Assembly: GCF_008151785.1 (NCBI RefSeq)
Contig: NZ_CP036523.1
Span: 434,001-498,000, forward strand
Direction of reading: 5' to 3'
DNA length: 64,000 nt
From: Peptacetobacter hiranonis
GTDB lineage: Bacteria; Bacillota; Clostridia; Peptostreptococcales; Peptostreptococcaceae
Each line of letters begins with the position of its first letter. Positions within the stretch are counted from its first letter, which is position 1. The position numbers and the translations under genes are program-made. Of the stretch, positions 1 through 9,769 are shown one piece after another. Under the pieces are notes generated by a model, which was not told the origin of the DNA, did no database searches, and worked only from the letters and a program-made list of their open reading frames with translations.

Positions 1-212
1 GAAATTCAGAGCAAAGAAAATAATTCTAGTAAGTAAAAATTAGGAAAGATAGATTAGACTATATTGAGTAAGAAATAGTTTTATAAAATGTAAAAAATTT
101 TAAAAATTTTTTATTTGAAAAGGAAAACGATTGACATCTTGCAAAATACAGAAATATCTAAAATAAGGAAAAACTTCAAAGAAAAGAATGATAAAAAAAT
201 ATCAAAAAGGTG

Positions 213-241
213 TTGACTTATCATAAAAATAGAACTATTAT
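213..241 (+). promoter_or_regulatory. Candidate sigma-A promoter of adhE
   Basis: TTGACT (213-218) and TATTAT (236-241) are separated by 17 bp, which fits a housekeeping promoter. It would give a 5' leader of about 150 nt before adhE. The rest of the first 396 bases holds no supported gene. The leader contains two small hairpins (275-290 and 293-312) and inverted TTGTTAA/TTAACAA half-sites (321-327, 342-348) that resemble Rex half-sites but are too far apart for a classical operator. Confidence 0.5.
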
Positions 242-396
242 ATACTCATCGAAAGAAAAGAAACAAGATAAAAGCTTTGGAAAAGCAAAGATTTATAGAA
301 AAAAGCTATAATTAAAATTTTGTTAAAAAGTAGATAAAAATTAACAATGATCACATCAAATTTAACAAAATAATTATCAATTGGAGGACGAAACAG

Positions 397-3033
397 ATGA
401 CTAAGGAAGCTAAAAAAGTTGAAGAAAAAGTAGTAAGCCCAGAAATCGTAAAAGACAAAGAATCTTTTGAATTAAGACTTGCAGAAGTAAGAGCAGCTCA
501 GAAAGAGTTAGCTAAACTTAATCAGGAACAGGTAGACAAAATATTCTTAGCAGCAGCAACAGCAGCTAACCAGGCTAGAATACCTCTAGCAAAAATGGCA
601 CACGAAGAAACTGGAATGGGTGTTGTTGAAGATAAGGTTATAAAAAACCACTTTGCATCTGAATATATATACAACGCATATAAAAACGATAAAACTTGTG
701 GCGTTATAGAAGAAGATAAAGCATTTGGATTTAAGAAAATAGCAGAACCAATAGGTGTTTTAGGAGCAGTTATACCAACAACTAACCCAACATCAACAGC
801 TATATTCAAAATATTAATATCATTAAAAACTAGAAATGCTATAATGATATCTCCTCATCCAAGAGCTAAAAAATCTACAATAGAAGCAGCTAAAATAGTT
901 CACGAAGCAGCTGTTAAAGCAGGTGCTCCAAGAGGATGTGTAGCTTGGATAGATGAGCCATCACTAGAATTAACAAACTTATTAATGGCTGAAGCTGATA
1001 CAATATTAGCAACAGGTGGACCTGGAATGGTTAAATCAGCTTATTCTTCAGGAAAACCAGCTATAGGTGTTGGTGCAGGTAACGTTCCAGCAATATTAGA
1101 TGAAAGCTGTGACGTAAAAATGGCTGTAAGTTCAGTAATAATGTCTAAATCATTTGACAATGGTATGATATGTGCATCTGAACAGTCAGTAATAGTACCA
1201 GAAAAATTATACGATGAAGTTAAAAAAGAATTCATATATAGAGGAGCTTACGTTCTAAACAAAGATGAAGCAGATAAAATAAGAAAAATAATACTTAATG
1301 AAGCTGGTGCAGTAAATGCTAAAATAGTTGGACAGAGACCATGTACAATAGGTAAAATGGCAGGAATAAACGTACCAGAATCAGCAAGAATAATGATAGC
1401 AGAAGTAGATGAAGTAGAATTCGTTGAACCTTTCGCTCACGAAAAACTTTCTCCAATCTTAGCTATGTACAAATATAAAACATTTGACGAAGCAGTATAT
1501 AAAGCAGAAAGATTAGTTGAACAGGGTGGATATGGACATACATCAGCATTATATGTAGATACAGTTAGACATCCAGAAAAAGTAGATCAGTTCACTAATG
1601 CATTAAAAACTTGTAGATTAATAATAAACTCTCCATCATCTCAGGGTGGTATAGGTGACTTATACAACTTCAAATTAAAACCATCTCTAACTTTAGGTTG
1701 TGGATCTTGGGGTGGAAACGCAGTTTCTGAAAACGTAGGAATCAAACACTTAATCAATATCAAGACTGTAGCTGAAAGGAGAGAAAATATGCTTTGGTTT
1801 AGAGCTCCAGAAAAAGTTTACTTCAAAAAAGGTTGTATGGGAGTAGCTATGAAAGAATTCAAAGAAGTAATGAATAAGAAAAGAGCTTTCATAGTAACAG
1901 ACTCATTCCTATATAAAAATGGATACACAAAAACAATAACAGATTTATTAGATGAAATGGGAATAGTAACAACTACATTCTACAATGTTGCTCCAGACCC
2001 AACTCTAGCTTGTGCTAAAGAAGGTGCAGAAGCAATGAGAGCATTTGAACCAGACCTAATAATAGCAGTAGGTGGAGGTTCAGCAATGGATGCTGGTAAG
2101 ATAATGTGGGTATTATATGAACATCCAGAAGTAGATTTCCAGGATTTAGCAATGAGATTCATGGATATAAGAAAAAGAGTTTATACATTCCCTAAAATGG
2201 GAGAAAAAGCTTACTTCTGTGCAGTACCAACATCAGCAGGTACAGGATCTGAAGTTACTCCATTCGCAGTTATAACAGACCAGGATACAGGAATAAAATA
2301 TCCTCTAGCTGACTACGAATTAATGCCAAACATGGCTATAATAGATGCAGATTACATGATGCAGATGCCAAAAGGATTAACAGCTGCTTCAGGAATAGAT
2401 GCTTTAACTCACGCATTAGAAGCTTACGTATCAATGTTAAGAACAGAACCAGCAGATGGTATGGCATTACAGGCAGGTAAAGCAATATTCAACTACTTAC
2501 CAAGAGCTTACAATGATGGACCACACGATCCAGAAGCAAGAGAAAAAATGGCTTTAGCTTCAACAATGGCAGGTATGGCATTCGCAAATGCATTCTTAGG
2601 TGTTTGCCACTCTATGGCACATAAATTAGGAGCATTCCACCACATACCACATGGTATAGCAAATGCATTATTAATATGTGAAGTAATAAAATACAACTGC
2701 TGTGAAGCTCCAGCTAAAATGGGTACTTTCCCTCAGTATAAATACCCTGATACAATACAGAGATATGCAGAATTCGCATCATTCTGTGGAATAACAGGAA
2801 ATACTGACAAAGAAAAAGTTGATAACTTAATAAAAGCAATAGAAGACTTAAAAGCTAAATTAAACATACCAAAAACTATAAAAGAATTTGGTGTAGATGA
2901 AGCTAAGTTCCTAGAAACTTTAGATGAAATGACTGAACAGGCATTTGATGACCAGTGTACAGGAGCTAACCCAAGATACCCATTAATGAGCGAAATAAAA
3001 GATATGTACTTAAAAGTATACTACGGAAAATAA
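397..3033 (+). CDS. adhE: Bifunctional aldehyde-alcohol dehydrogenase AdhE
   Basis: This enzyme reduces acetyl-CoA to acetaldehyde and then ethanol with NADH in the cytoplasm, re-oxidising fermentation NADH. The 878-residue length is typical of AdhE. The N-terminal half is a CoA-acylating aldehyde dehydrogenase with the catalytic Cys at residue 259 (motif NGMICASEQ). The C-terminal half is an iron-dependent alcohol dehydrogenase with a GGGSAMDAGK nucleotide motif near residue 560 and the metal-binding stretch CHSMAHKLGAFHHIPHG. The ATG follows GGAGG at 383-387. Every glutamine codon I checked is CAG, as in the other apparently highly expressed genes here. It is monocistronic and ends at a strong terminator. 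Confidence 0.97.
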   Translation: MTKEAKKVEEKVVSPEIVKDKESFELRLAEVRAAQKELAKLNQEQVDKIFLAAATAANQARIPLAKMAHEETGMGVVEDKVIKNHFASEYIYNAYKNDKTCGVIEEDKAFGFKKIAEPIGVLGAVIPTTNPTSTAIFKILISLKTRNAIMISPHPRAKKSTIEAAKIVHEAAVKAGAPRGCVAWIDEPSLELTNLLMAEADTILATGGPGMVKSAYSSGKPAIGVGAGNVPAILDESCDVKMAVSSVIMSKSFDNGMICASEQSVIVPEKLYDEVKKEFIYRGAYVLNKDEADKIRKIILNEAGAVNAKIVGQRPCTIGKMAGINVPESARIMIAEVDEVEFVEPFAHEKLSPILAMYKYKTFDEAVYKAERLVEQGGYGHTSALYVDTVRHPEKVDQFTNALKTCRLIINSPSSQGGIGDLYNFKLKPSLTLGCGSWGGNAVSENVGIKHLINIKTVAERRENMLWFRAPEKVYFKKGCMGVAMKEFKEVMNKKRAFIVTDSFLYKNGYTKTITDLLDEMGIVTTTFYNVAPDPTLACAKEGAEAMRAFEPDLIIAVGGGSAMDAGKIMWVLYEHPEVDFQDLAMRFMDIRKRVYTFPKMGEKAYFCAVPTSAGTGSEVTPFAVITDQDTGIKYPLADYELMPNMAIIDADYMMQMPKGLTAASGIDALTHALEAYVSMLRTEPADGMALQAGKAIFNYLPRAYNDGPHDPEAREKMALASTMAGMAFANAFLGVCHSMAHKLGAFHHIPHGIANALLICEVIKYNCCEAPAKMGTFPQYKYPDTIQRYAEFASFCGITGNTDKEKVDNLIKAIEDLKAKLNIPKTIKEFGVDEAKFLETLDEMTEQAFDDQCTGANPRYPLMSEIKDMYLKVYYGK

Positions 3034-3141
3034 GAGTAGCTTATATTAAAACCGATTAAGATTAATAATTTTTACATAATACTAAAAACCAAAAGATAAA
3101 CATAATCCAATATATAGTCTAAGATAACCGAAAAGAAAAAT

Positions 3142-3190
3142 GAGCTATCGCATTAACACTTGAGAAGGTGTTTTGCGGTAGCTCTTTTTT
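3142..3190 (+). terminator. Intrinsic terminator of adhE
   Basis: GAGCTATCGC and the facing GCGGTAGCTC form the base of a long stem, which extends through ACACT/AGGTGT and is followed by six T residues. It separates adhE from the galactitol regulator. Confidence 0.85.
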
Positions 3191-3231
3191 AGTGTTTAAA
3201 TAAAATCAAGCTAAAATTAAAAATACAATTG

Positions 3232-3340
3232 ATAGATTTTTTTTCAATAATTATTGAAAGAAAGTATATTAATATAAAATCCTTCAAAGAAAAATGAAAG
3301 TTATTATACCAATAGATTTTTTTTCAAAACTTGTTGAAAG
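3232..3340 (+). promoter_or_regulatory. Paired operator-like repeats upstream of the PTS regulator
   Basis: Two 29-bp direct repeats (3232-3260 and 3312-3340) start exactly 80 bp apart. Both begin ATAGATTTTTTTTCAA and end TTGAAAG, and each contains an inverted repeat: TTTCAATAATTATTGAAA in the first copy, TTTCAA..TTGAAA in the second. A TATAAT lies at 3362-3367, just downstream, without a well-spaced -35. I infer activator sites for the adjacent PRD regulator. The strong Shine-Dalgarno for that gene is the G-run at 3391-3397. Confidence 0.55.
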
Positions 3341-3406
3341 ACATTTGACTGTTTTATCATTTATAATGATGATATCATTAAAGCATAGTAAGGGGGGGAA
3401 AATAAA

Positions 3407-5497
3407 ATGAAAAAGAGAACCCAAGAAATACTATTAGAAATAATAAAAAATGACGATACAACAATATCAAATTTAGCTGAAAAATTTAATGTATCTCAGA
3501 GAACTATAAGAAATGACTTAAATTCAATAAATGATTTTTTAATTATCAACGAACTTTCTCCTATATCTCTAATAAATAATGGGAGAATAGAAAAGAAAGA
3601 TGATATAAAAGTTGCATATGAGTTAATTTCTGATAAAGATTTATATACATATAAGCTGTCAAAAGAAGAAAGAAAAATAATGATAGCAATATTATTAATA
3701 GAATCATCAGAATACATAACTCTTTCAAAAATAGCTGAAATTCTATATGTTAGCAGAGCAACAATAATTAACGACTTAAATAGCGTAAAAGACTATCTAA
3801 AGTCTGGAAATTTAACAGTACTATCACATGCTAATAAGGGATTAAGGGTAGAAGGATTTGAAAGTGATAAAAGAAATTTCTTATTAAAAGCAATATTAAG
3901 TGATAAAGACTATAAAAATTTAATTTATAGTGTCAATAAAGAAAACGTTTTGATGGACTCAGAAATGGATAAGATACATAAAATTATAAACGAACAGGAA
4001 CACTACCATGAAACTTATCTAACAGATTCATCATACAACAAATTAAAAAACTATATCATGATTTCGATTTCTAGACTTAGAAGAGGTGAAATGATAGAAC
4101 ATCAGGATATTATTTGTGAAGAAACACATTCGATGGCAAAAGATATACTAAAATACATAAGTCAATATTGTAATGTTATGACCACTGCAGATGAAGAAGC
4201 ATACTTAAGCAAATTTTTAAATGGATTAAAATATTTAAAAAAAGAAAATGAAAATTCTAACGAGAGTATGGTGAAAATTCAGTTTATAACAAGACAATTT
4301 GTAGAGGGAGTTTCACACGATTTAAAAATTAATTTAAATGATGACTACGATTTTTATCTTAACTTATCTAATCATCTGGAATCTATATTTAGATCAAAAA
4401 ACTATAATTTCCCACAGAATGAATTTATAGATGAGGTTGTATCTAAGAATCCAGATATAGTAGCTGCGACAAATAAAAATATAGATGTAATAGAAAAATA
4501 TGCTCAAAGAAAAATTAGTGATATAGAAATAGCATATATAACAATACACATATGTGCAGCAATAGAAAGAAAGAAAAAGCAAGAAATAGCGTTTCATGTG
4601 ATTTTAGTATGCAATGGTGGGGTTGGAACATCACAGCTACTACAGGCAAAGCTAAAAACACACTATAATTTCCAAATAGTAGATATAGTATCTGCTCATG
4701 ATGAGAAGAATATTATAAACAAAAACGCAGATTTAGTGATATCTACAGTTCCTCTAAAAAATATAGATATAGATTATGTAATAGTATCGCCTCTATTTAC
4801 AGATGAGGACTACATTAGGGTTGGAAGCAAGATTGATGAGATAAGAAACAATAGAAATATTCCAGCCAGACTAGAAAAGAAGGAAATAACATCAAGAGGT
4901 TTGATTAATAGATTAAAAAAAGTATTTATAGAATACGAAAATCAAGTACCAGTAGAACTAAAAGATAGGGTAGTAGAAACTATATTAGATTATTTTGATG
5001 ATGAAGAGCACGAAATGATGGATTACACAAATCCTTACTTGCATCATTTTTTAAATATTAATCATATTGAGTTAGATGTAGAGTGTGAAGATTGGAGAGA
5101 TGCCATAAGAAAGTCTGCTCAAAAGCTACTAGATGAGGGATACATAGAAAGTAGATACATAGATGCAATGATAGAAAATATTGAAGAAAATGGACCTTAT
5201 GTGGTTATATCTCCAGGGTTTGCTTTACCTCATTATGGTGTTGGATATGGTTCTAAAAAGGTAGGGATGAACCTTATTAGACTAAAAAATCCTATCAAGT
5301 TTGGAGATGATGAAGATGATATTCAAGAAGTTAAGTTTGTATGTTGCTTAAGTGTAATAGATCACGAAACTCATCTAAAGGCATTTTTAAACTTGGTAAA
5401 TATGCTAGGACAAGAAAGATTTAAACGTGCAATGGAAGATGCAAAAACAAGTCATGAAATGGCTGAAATAATTAGAAGGTATGAATATAGTATTTAA
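3407..5497 (+). CDS. PRD-domain transcriptional regulator (MtlR/BglG type) of the galactitol PTS
   Basis: This is a DNA-binding activator whose activity is set by PTS phosphorylation. Order of domains in 696 residues: N-terminal HTH_11 (about 1-58), a second Mga-like HTH (about 85-140), two PRD domains (about 185-400), an EIIB-Gat-like domain whose phospho-acceptor would be Cys402 (VCNGGVGTS), and an EIIA-like domain with the likely phospho-His609 (GFALPHYG). This layout is that of MtlR-type activators, not RNA-binding BglG antiterminators, which lack the EII modules. It leads the PTS genes on the same strand with a 12-bp gap, so it probably controls them and itself through the repeats at 3232-3340. 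Confidence 0.88.
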   Translation: MKKRTQEILLEIIKNDDTTISNLAEKFNVSQRTIRNDLNSINDFLIINELSPISLINNGRIEKKDDIKVAYELISDKDLYTYKLSKEERKIMIAILLIESSEYITLSKIAEILYVSRATIINDLNSVKDYLKSGNLTVLSHANKGLRVEGFESDKRNFLLKAILSDKDYKNLIYSVNKENVLMDSEMDKIHKIINEQEHYHETYLTDSSYNKLKNYIMISISRLRRGEMIEHQDIICEETHSMAKDILKYISQYCNVMTTADEEAYLSKFLNGLKYLKKENENSNESMVKIQFITRQFVEGVSHDLKINLNDDYDFYLNLSNHLESIFRSKNYNFPQNEFIDEVVSKNPDIVAATNKNIDVIEKYAQRKISDIEIAYITIHICAAIERKKKQEIAFHVILVCNGGVGTSQLLQAKLKTHYNFQIVDIVSAHDEKNIINKNADLVISTVPLKNIDIDYVIVSPLFTDEDYIRVGSKIDEIRNNRNIPARLEKKEITSRGLINRLKKVFIEYENQVPVELKDRVVETILDYFDDEEHEMMDYTNPYLHHFLNINHIELDVECEDWRDAIRKSAQKLLDEGYIESRYIDAMIENIEENGPYVVISPGFALPHYGVGYGSKKVGMNLIRLKNPIKFGDDEDDIQEVKFVCCLSVIDHETHLKAFLNLVNMLGQERFKRAMEDAKTSHEMAEIIRRYEYSI

Positions 5498-5509
5498 GGG
5501 GGAGAATAT

Positions 5510-5974
5510 ATGATTTGGGAAAATTTAAACCTAGAATTAGTATTTCCAGAGTTAGAAGTTGAAAATAGCTCGGAAGTAATGGAAAAAATGGGTGCAGCTT
5601 TTATAAAAGAAGGTTTATGTAAAGAAAGTTATATAGAAGCATTAATAAATAGGGAAGCAGAATTTCCTACAGGTATAGATGTTGATGGTTTTGGAATAGC
5701 TATACCTCACACAGATGTATCACATGTAAATGTAGCAGGAATAGGAGTTGCAACTATAAAAAATCCTGTGAAATTTATACAAATGGGAACAGATGATGAA
5801 GAGGTAGATGTAAAAGTGGTAGTGATGTTGGCAATTGATGATCCTAACAAACATCTAACAATGCTTCAAAATATATTAGCAGTACTTCAAGATAAAAATG
5901 TTTTAAACGCTTTATCAAAAGCGACAAAAAAAGAAGAAATTATAGAAATAATAAAAAATAAGGAGAATGAATAA
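5510..5974 (+). CDS. gatA: PTS EIIA component, galactitol family
   Basis: This cytoplasmic 154-residue PTS EIIA domain accepts phosphate from HPr and passes it to EIIB. The active His is probably residue 67, in AIPHTDVSH. The fold type is the mannitol/fructose EIIA, as in GatA. The start is preceded by GGGGGAG. Its end overlaps the extended reading frame of the EIIB gene. Substrate assignment to galactitol rests on the neighbouring dehydrogenase, kinase and aldolase and is an inference; a related polyol is possible. Confidence 0.85.
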   Translation: MIWENLNLELVFPELEVENSSEVMEKMGAAFIKEGLCKESYIEALINREAEFPTGIDVDGFGIAIPHTDVSHVNVAGIGVATIKNPVKFIQMGTDDEEVDVKVVVMLAIDDPNKHLTMLQNILAVLQDKNVLNALSKATKKEEIIEIIKNKENE

Positions 5975-5975
5975 C

Positions 5976-6260
5976 ATGAAAAAAAAAGTAATAGTAGCAT
6001 GTGGAGGGGCTGTTGCAACTTCAACAATAGCAGCAAATAAAGTAGTTGAATTAGGTAAGAAAAATGGAATAGAAATAGAAATTGCTCAGGTTAGAATTTC
6101 AGAAATAGAATCTAACTTAGATGGAGCTAGTTTAATAGTTACAACTTCAAGAGTAAAAAGAGATTTTGGAATACCTCTAATAACAGGAATGCCTTTTATA
6201 TCTGGTGTTGGAGTTGAAAAAACAGAAAAAGCAATATTAGATGTTTTAAAAGGTGAATAA
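5976..6260 (+). CDS. gatB: PTS EIIB component, galactitol family
   Basis: This small EIIB carries the phosphocysteine, Cys9, in the P-loop-like motif VIVACGGAVATS. I chose the ATG at 5976 because AGGAG (5961-5965) lies 10 bp before it. An in-frame ATG at 5967 lies almost on that ribosome site. The 94-residue product matches GatB length. It transfers phosphate from EIIA to the sugar carried by EIIC. Confidence 0.88.
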   Translation: MKKKVIVACGGAVATSTIAANKVVELGKKNGIEIEIAQVRISEIESNLDGASLIVTTSRVKRDFGIPLITGMPFISGVGVEKTEKAILDVLKGE

Positions 6261-6332
6261 ATTTATCGTAAAAATTAGGGAAAAATTATATTGAAATAAA
6301 TCTAGTAATAACGGAGATAGGGAGGAAAATTT

Positions 6333-7688
6333 ATGGGATTTTTAGGTGATATAATAAATTATATCATAGGACTTGGAGCATCAGTAATGCTTCCATTAGT
6401 TATAGCGATATTAAGTATTTGTTTAGGTGTAAAAGTAGGAAAAGCAGTAAGATCTGGTTTAATGATAGGTGTTGGATTTGTTGGTTTAGGTCTTATAGTT
6501 GATATGATGAATGCTCAGCTTGGACCAGCAGCACGGGCAATGTATAAAAACTTTGGTCTTTCAATGAGCGTTGTAGATATAGGATGGCCAGGAGCTTCTC
6601 CTATGACTTGGGCATCAAGTATAGCAACAGTAGCAATACCAATAGCAGTAGCAGTAAATATAATAATGCTAGCTTTAAAATGGACAAAAACAGTAAATAT
6701 AGATATATGGAATATATGGCATATGACTTTCACAGGAGCAATAGCTTACGTAGCAACAGGTAACTTCTGGATAGGAATATTAGGGGTAATAGTTCATGCA
6801 GCAATAGCATACAAATTAGGTGATATATGGGCACCTTTAATGACAGATTATTTTGAATTAGATGGCTTAACAGTACCACATGGTACATCAGCTTACCTAG
6901 CTCCAGTAGCTTGTGTAATAGATGCAATAATAGAAAAAATACCAGGATTAAACAAAATAGATATTACAGCAGATTCACTACAGGAAAAAGTTGGAGTATT
7001 AGGAGAACCTATAGTTATAGGTGGAATACTAGGAGCAGTAGTTGGGTTCTTAGCAGGATATGATTTTTCAACATCTTTACAGTTAGGAGTAAAAATGTCT
7101 GCGGTTATGGTTTTAATGCCTAAAGTTGTTAAATGTATAATGGAAGGTTTAATGCCAATATCTGAAAGAGCAAAAGAAATATTATCTAAAAAATATGATA
7201 ACTCAGAATTCTATATAGGACTAGACCCAGCTATATTACTTGGAGATTCTCAGGTTGTTACAGCAGGATTAATATTCATACCACTTACAATATTAATAGC
7301 AGTTATAGTTCCAGGAAATGTTATATTACCATTTGGTGACTTAGCTACAATAGGATTCTTTATAGCAATAGCTGTTGCTGTACACAAAGGAAACTTATTT
7401 AGAACTGTAATATCTGGTTCATTTATAATGTACTTCACTATATGGATAGCTAATCAGACTATACCTTGGGTAACTAAGCTTGCTCAGGTAACAAATTCTA
7501 CAAATGGTGCAGCTCAATTAGCAGCTCTTGATCAAGGTGGAGCACCAATAACTTATGTTTTCACAGAAATATTTACAAGAGATAATATACCAGGAATGTT
7601 AATAGTTGGAATAATATATGCAATATGTTTAGTATTTGCAGTAAAAACATCAAAACAGCGTGCAAAAGAACTTAATGAAATGAATTAA
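6333..7688 (+). CDS. gatC: PTS EIIC permease, galactitol family
   Basis: This 451-residue polytopic membrane protein, rich in glycine and hydrophobic segments, is the sugar channel of the PTS. It has conserved GatC-like stretches such as PHGTSAYLAPVACVIDAI and the N-terminal repeated transmembrane pattern of the family. It imports the polyol while it is phosphorylated, probably giving galactitol-1-phosphate. The ATG follows GGGAGG. The 72-bp gap after gatB contains no terminator. Confidence 0.88.
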   Translation: MGFLGDIINYIIGLGASVMLPLVIAILSICLGVKVGKAVRSGLMIGVGFVGLGLIVDMMNAQLGPAARAMYKNFGLSMSVVDIGWPGASPMTWASSIATVAIPIAVAVNIIMLALKWTKTVNIDIWNIWHMTFTGAIAYVATGNFWIGILGVIVHAAIAYKLGDIWAPLMTDYFELDGLTVPHGTSAYLAPVACVIDAIIEKIPGLNKIDITADSLQEKVGVLGEPIVIGGILGAVVGFLAGYDFSTSLQLGVKMSAVMVLMPKVVKCIMEGLMPISERAKEILSKKYDNSEFYIGLDPAILLGDSQVVTAGLIFIPLTILIAVIVPGNVILPFGDLATIGFFIAIAVAVHKGNLFRTVISGSFIMYFTIWIANQTIPWVTKLAQVTNSTNGAAQLAALDQGGAPITYVFTEIFTRDNIPGMLIVGIIYAICLVFAVKTSKQRAKELNEMN

Positions 7689-7706
7689 TTTTAAGCAAAT
7701 ATATAA

Positions 7707-7760
7707 ATACTTAGTAGCGTTTTTTATGAATCGCTACTAAGTATGGTATATATTTTTTTT
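7707..7760 (+). terminator. Hairpin terminator between gatC and the aldolase gene
   Basis: ATACTTAGTAGCG (7707-7719) pairs perfectly with CGCTACTAAGTAT (7732-7744) over 13 bp. A T-run at 7752-7759 follows, itself enclosed by a small GGTATA/TATACC hairpin. It splits the transport genes from the catabolic genes and probably lowers read-through. Confidence 0.75.
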
Positions 7761-7825
7761 ATACCTTTTTATAACGTTTTAAAGAAAAATAAGTTCAGAA
7801 TACTAAAAATTAGGAGGAAATATAA

Positions 7826-8674
7826 ATGGCATTAGTAACTACAAAAGAGATGTTATTAAAGGCTCAAGAAGGAAAATATGCAGTTGGAGCTTTTAATGTT
7901 GAAAATATGGAAATGGTTATGGCAGTTATAGAAGCAGCTCAAGAATTAAATTCACCTGTAATAATGCAGACAACTCCATCAACAGTAAAATATGCAGGAC
8001 TAGATTATTATCTAGCAAATGTAAGTGCAGCAGCTAAAGAAGCTAGTGTACCAGTTGCAATACATTTAGACCATGGTAGCAGTTTTGATTTAGCTATGCA
8101 GGCATTAAGAAAAGGATATACATCAATAATGATAGATGGTTCTCATAGTGTTTTTGAGGAAAATATAGATATAACAAAAAGAGTAGTTGATGCTTGTAAA
8201 GCATCTCTTATACCTGTTGAAGCGGAACTTGGCAAGGTTGGTGGAAAAGAAGATGATTTAGATGGAGGATGTGGAGGATACACAGATCCAGAAGAAGCTA
8301 AGATATTTGTTGAAAAAACAAATGTTGATTCATTAGCAGTTGCAATAGGAACAGCACATGGAGTATACTGTGGAGTTCCAAAATTAGATTTAGATAGATT
8401 AAGTGAAATAAGAAAAGTTGTAGATATACCTCTAGTTTTACATGGTGCTTCAGGTCTTAGTGAAGAAGCTATAAAAGAAAGTATAAAAAGAGGAATATCA
8501 AAAGTTAACTTTGCAACAGAGCTTAGAATAGCTTACACAGAAGGGGTTAAAAATTATCTAAAAGAAAATCCAGATGCAATAGATCCTAAAAAATATGGCT
8601 CAGTAGCTATGGAAAAAGTTAAAGAGATAGTAAAAAGCCGTATGGAAATGTGTGGAAGTATAAACAAAGCTTAA
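7826..8674 (+). CDS. gatY: Class II aldolase, tagatose/fructose-1,6-bisphosphate type
   Basis: This zinc-dependent aldolase, 282 residues long, splits a ketose-1,6-bisphosphate into dihydroxyacetone phosphate and glyceraldehyde-3-phosphate. It shows the class II signatures: HLDHGSSFD with the catalytic Asp and a metal His, a second glycine-rich ligand loop around GTAHGVYCGVPKLD, LVLHGASGLS, and KVNFATELR for phosphate binding. Fructose-bisphosphate aldolase (FbaA) and GatY cannot be separated by eye. The galactitol context favours tagatose-1,6-bisphosphate. Confidence 0.85.
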   Translation: MALVTTKEMLLKAQEGKYAVGAFNVENMEMVMAVIEAAQELNSPVIMQTTPSTVKYAGLDYYLANVSAAAKEASVPVAIHLDHGSSFDLAMQALRKGYTSIMIDGSHSVFEENIDITKRVVDACKASLIPVEAELGKVGGKEDDLDGGCGGYTDPEEAKIFVEKTNVDSLAVAIGTAHGVYCGVPKLDLDRLSEIRKVVDIPLVLHGASGLSEEAIKESIKRGISKVNFATELRIAYTEGVKNYLKENPDAIDPKKYGSVAMEKVKEIVKSRMEMCGSINKA

Positions 8675-8702
8675 ACTAAAAAAGGGAAGAAGGTATGTTA
8701 TC

Positions 8703-9755
8703 ATGATGAAAGCAGGAGTTGTTCACGGGTTAAAAGATATTAGATTTGAAGATATAAATAAACCAGAACCAAATGAAAATCAGGTACTTATAAAAGTTAA
8801 ATATACAGGAATTTGTGGTTCAGATGTTCCTAGAGTTAACGAAGGAGCATGTCACTTTTATCCAAATGTATTAGGACACGAATTTTCAGGAGTAGTTGAA
8901 AAAATTGGAGAAAATGTAACTTCTTTAAAAGTAGGAGATAGAGTTGCTGGAGTACCTTTAGTTCCATGTATGGAATGTGAGGATTGCCAAAAGGGAAATT
9001 ATTCTTTATGCAAACATTATAGTTTTATAGGATCTAGAGAATTTGGTAGTTTTGCAGAGTATGTTGTTGTTCCAGAAAAAAATGCAGTTAAATTTGAAGA
9101 CGAAGTAAGCTTTGAACAAGGAGCATTTTTTGAACCAGCTACAGTTGCACTACATGGATTACAGAGAGTAAATTATGAAGGTGGAAAAACAGTAGCGATA
9201 CTTGGTGGAGGAACAATAGGATTATTCACTATGCAGTGGGCTAAAATATTTGGAGCTAAAAAAGTAGTTGTATTTGATATAAATAATGAAAGACTAGAAT
9301 TAGCTAAAAAATTAGGTGCTGATGATGTAATAAATACATTAGAAGAGAATTTTATGGATAATGCATTAAATCTTACAAATAATAAAGGATATGACTACGT
9401 ATATGAAACCGCAGGAAATACTATAACTATGAAAATGGCATTTGTATTAGCAGGAAATAAAGCTGGAGTTTGCTTTATAGGAACACCTACAAAAGAACTT
9501 TCATTTACGGTTAAAGAATGGGAACAGATGAACAGAAAAGAATTTACATTAACTGGTTCTTGGATGTCATATAGTGCACCATTCCCAGGAAAAGAATGGG
9601 AACTTACAGCACATTACTTTAAAACAGGAGCTTTAAAATTTGATGATTCTTTAATCTATAAAAAAATACCTTTAAAAGAAATAGATAGTGCCTTTGAAAT
9701 GTATAGAGAAAATTTAGTAAAAGGTAAACTATTAATAGATAGTGAAGGTATATAA
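8703..9755 (+). CDS. gatD: Zinc-dependent alcohol dehydrogenase, probable galactitol-1-phosphate 5-dehydrogenase
   Basis: This is a medium-chain dehydrogenase of 350 residues. Catalytic zinc ligands are in GICGSDVPR and GHEFSG. Structural zinc cysteines are in CMECEDCQKGNYSLC. The Rossmann motif is ILGGGTIGLFTMQ. It would oxidise galactitol-1-phosphate to tagatose-6-phosphate with NAD, the step between the PTS and the kinase encoded next. A second ATG lies directly after the first. The 14-bp gap to the kinase supports co-transcription. Confidence 0.82.
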   Translation: MMKAGVVHGLKDIRFEDINKPEPNENQVLIKVKYTGICGSDVPRVNEGACHFYPNVLGHEFSGVVEKIGENVTSLKVGDRVAGVPLVPCMECEDCQKGNYSLCKHYSFIGSREFGSFAEYVVVPEKNAVKFEDEVSFEQGAFFEPATVALHGLQRVNYEGGKTVAILGGGTIGLFTMQWAKIFGAKKVVVFDINNERLELAKKLGADDVINTLEENFMDNALNLTNNKGYDYVYETAGNTITMKMAFVLAGNKAGVCFIGTPTKELSFTVKEWEQMNRKEFTLTGSWMSYSAPFPGKEWELTAHYFKTGALKFDDSLIYKKIPLKEIDSAFEMYRENLVKGKLLIDSEGI

Positions 9756-9769
9756 GGAAGGTAATACTC

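Noticed and set aside
321-368. Rex operator before adhE
   Set aside because: TTGTTAA and TTAACAA half-sites are present but separated by 14 bp instead of about 4, so I did not annotate an operator.
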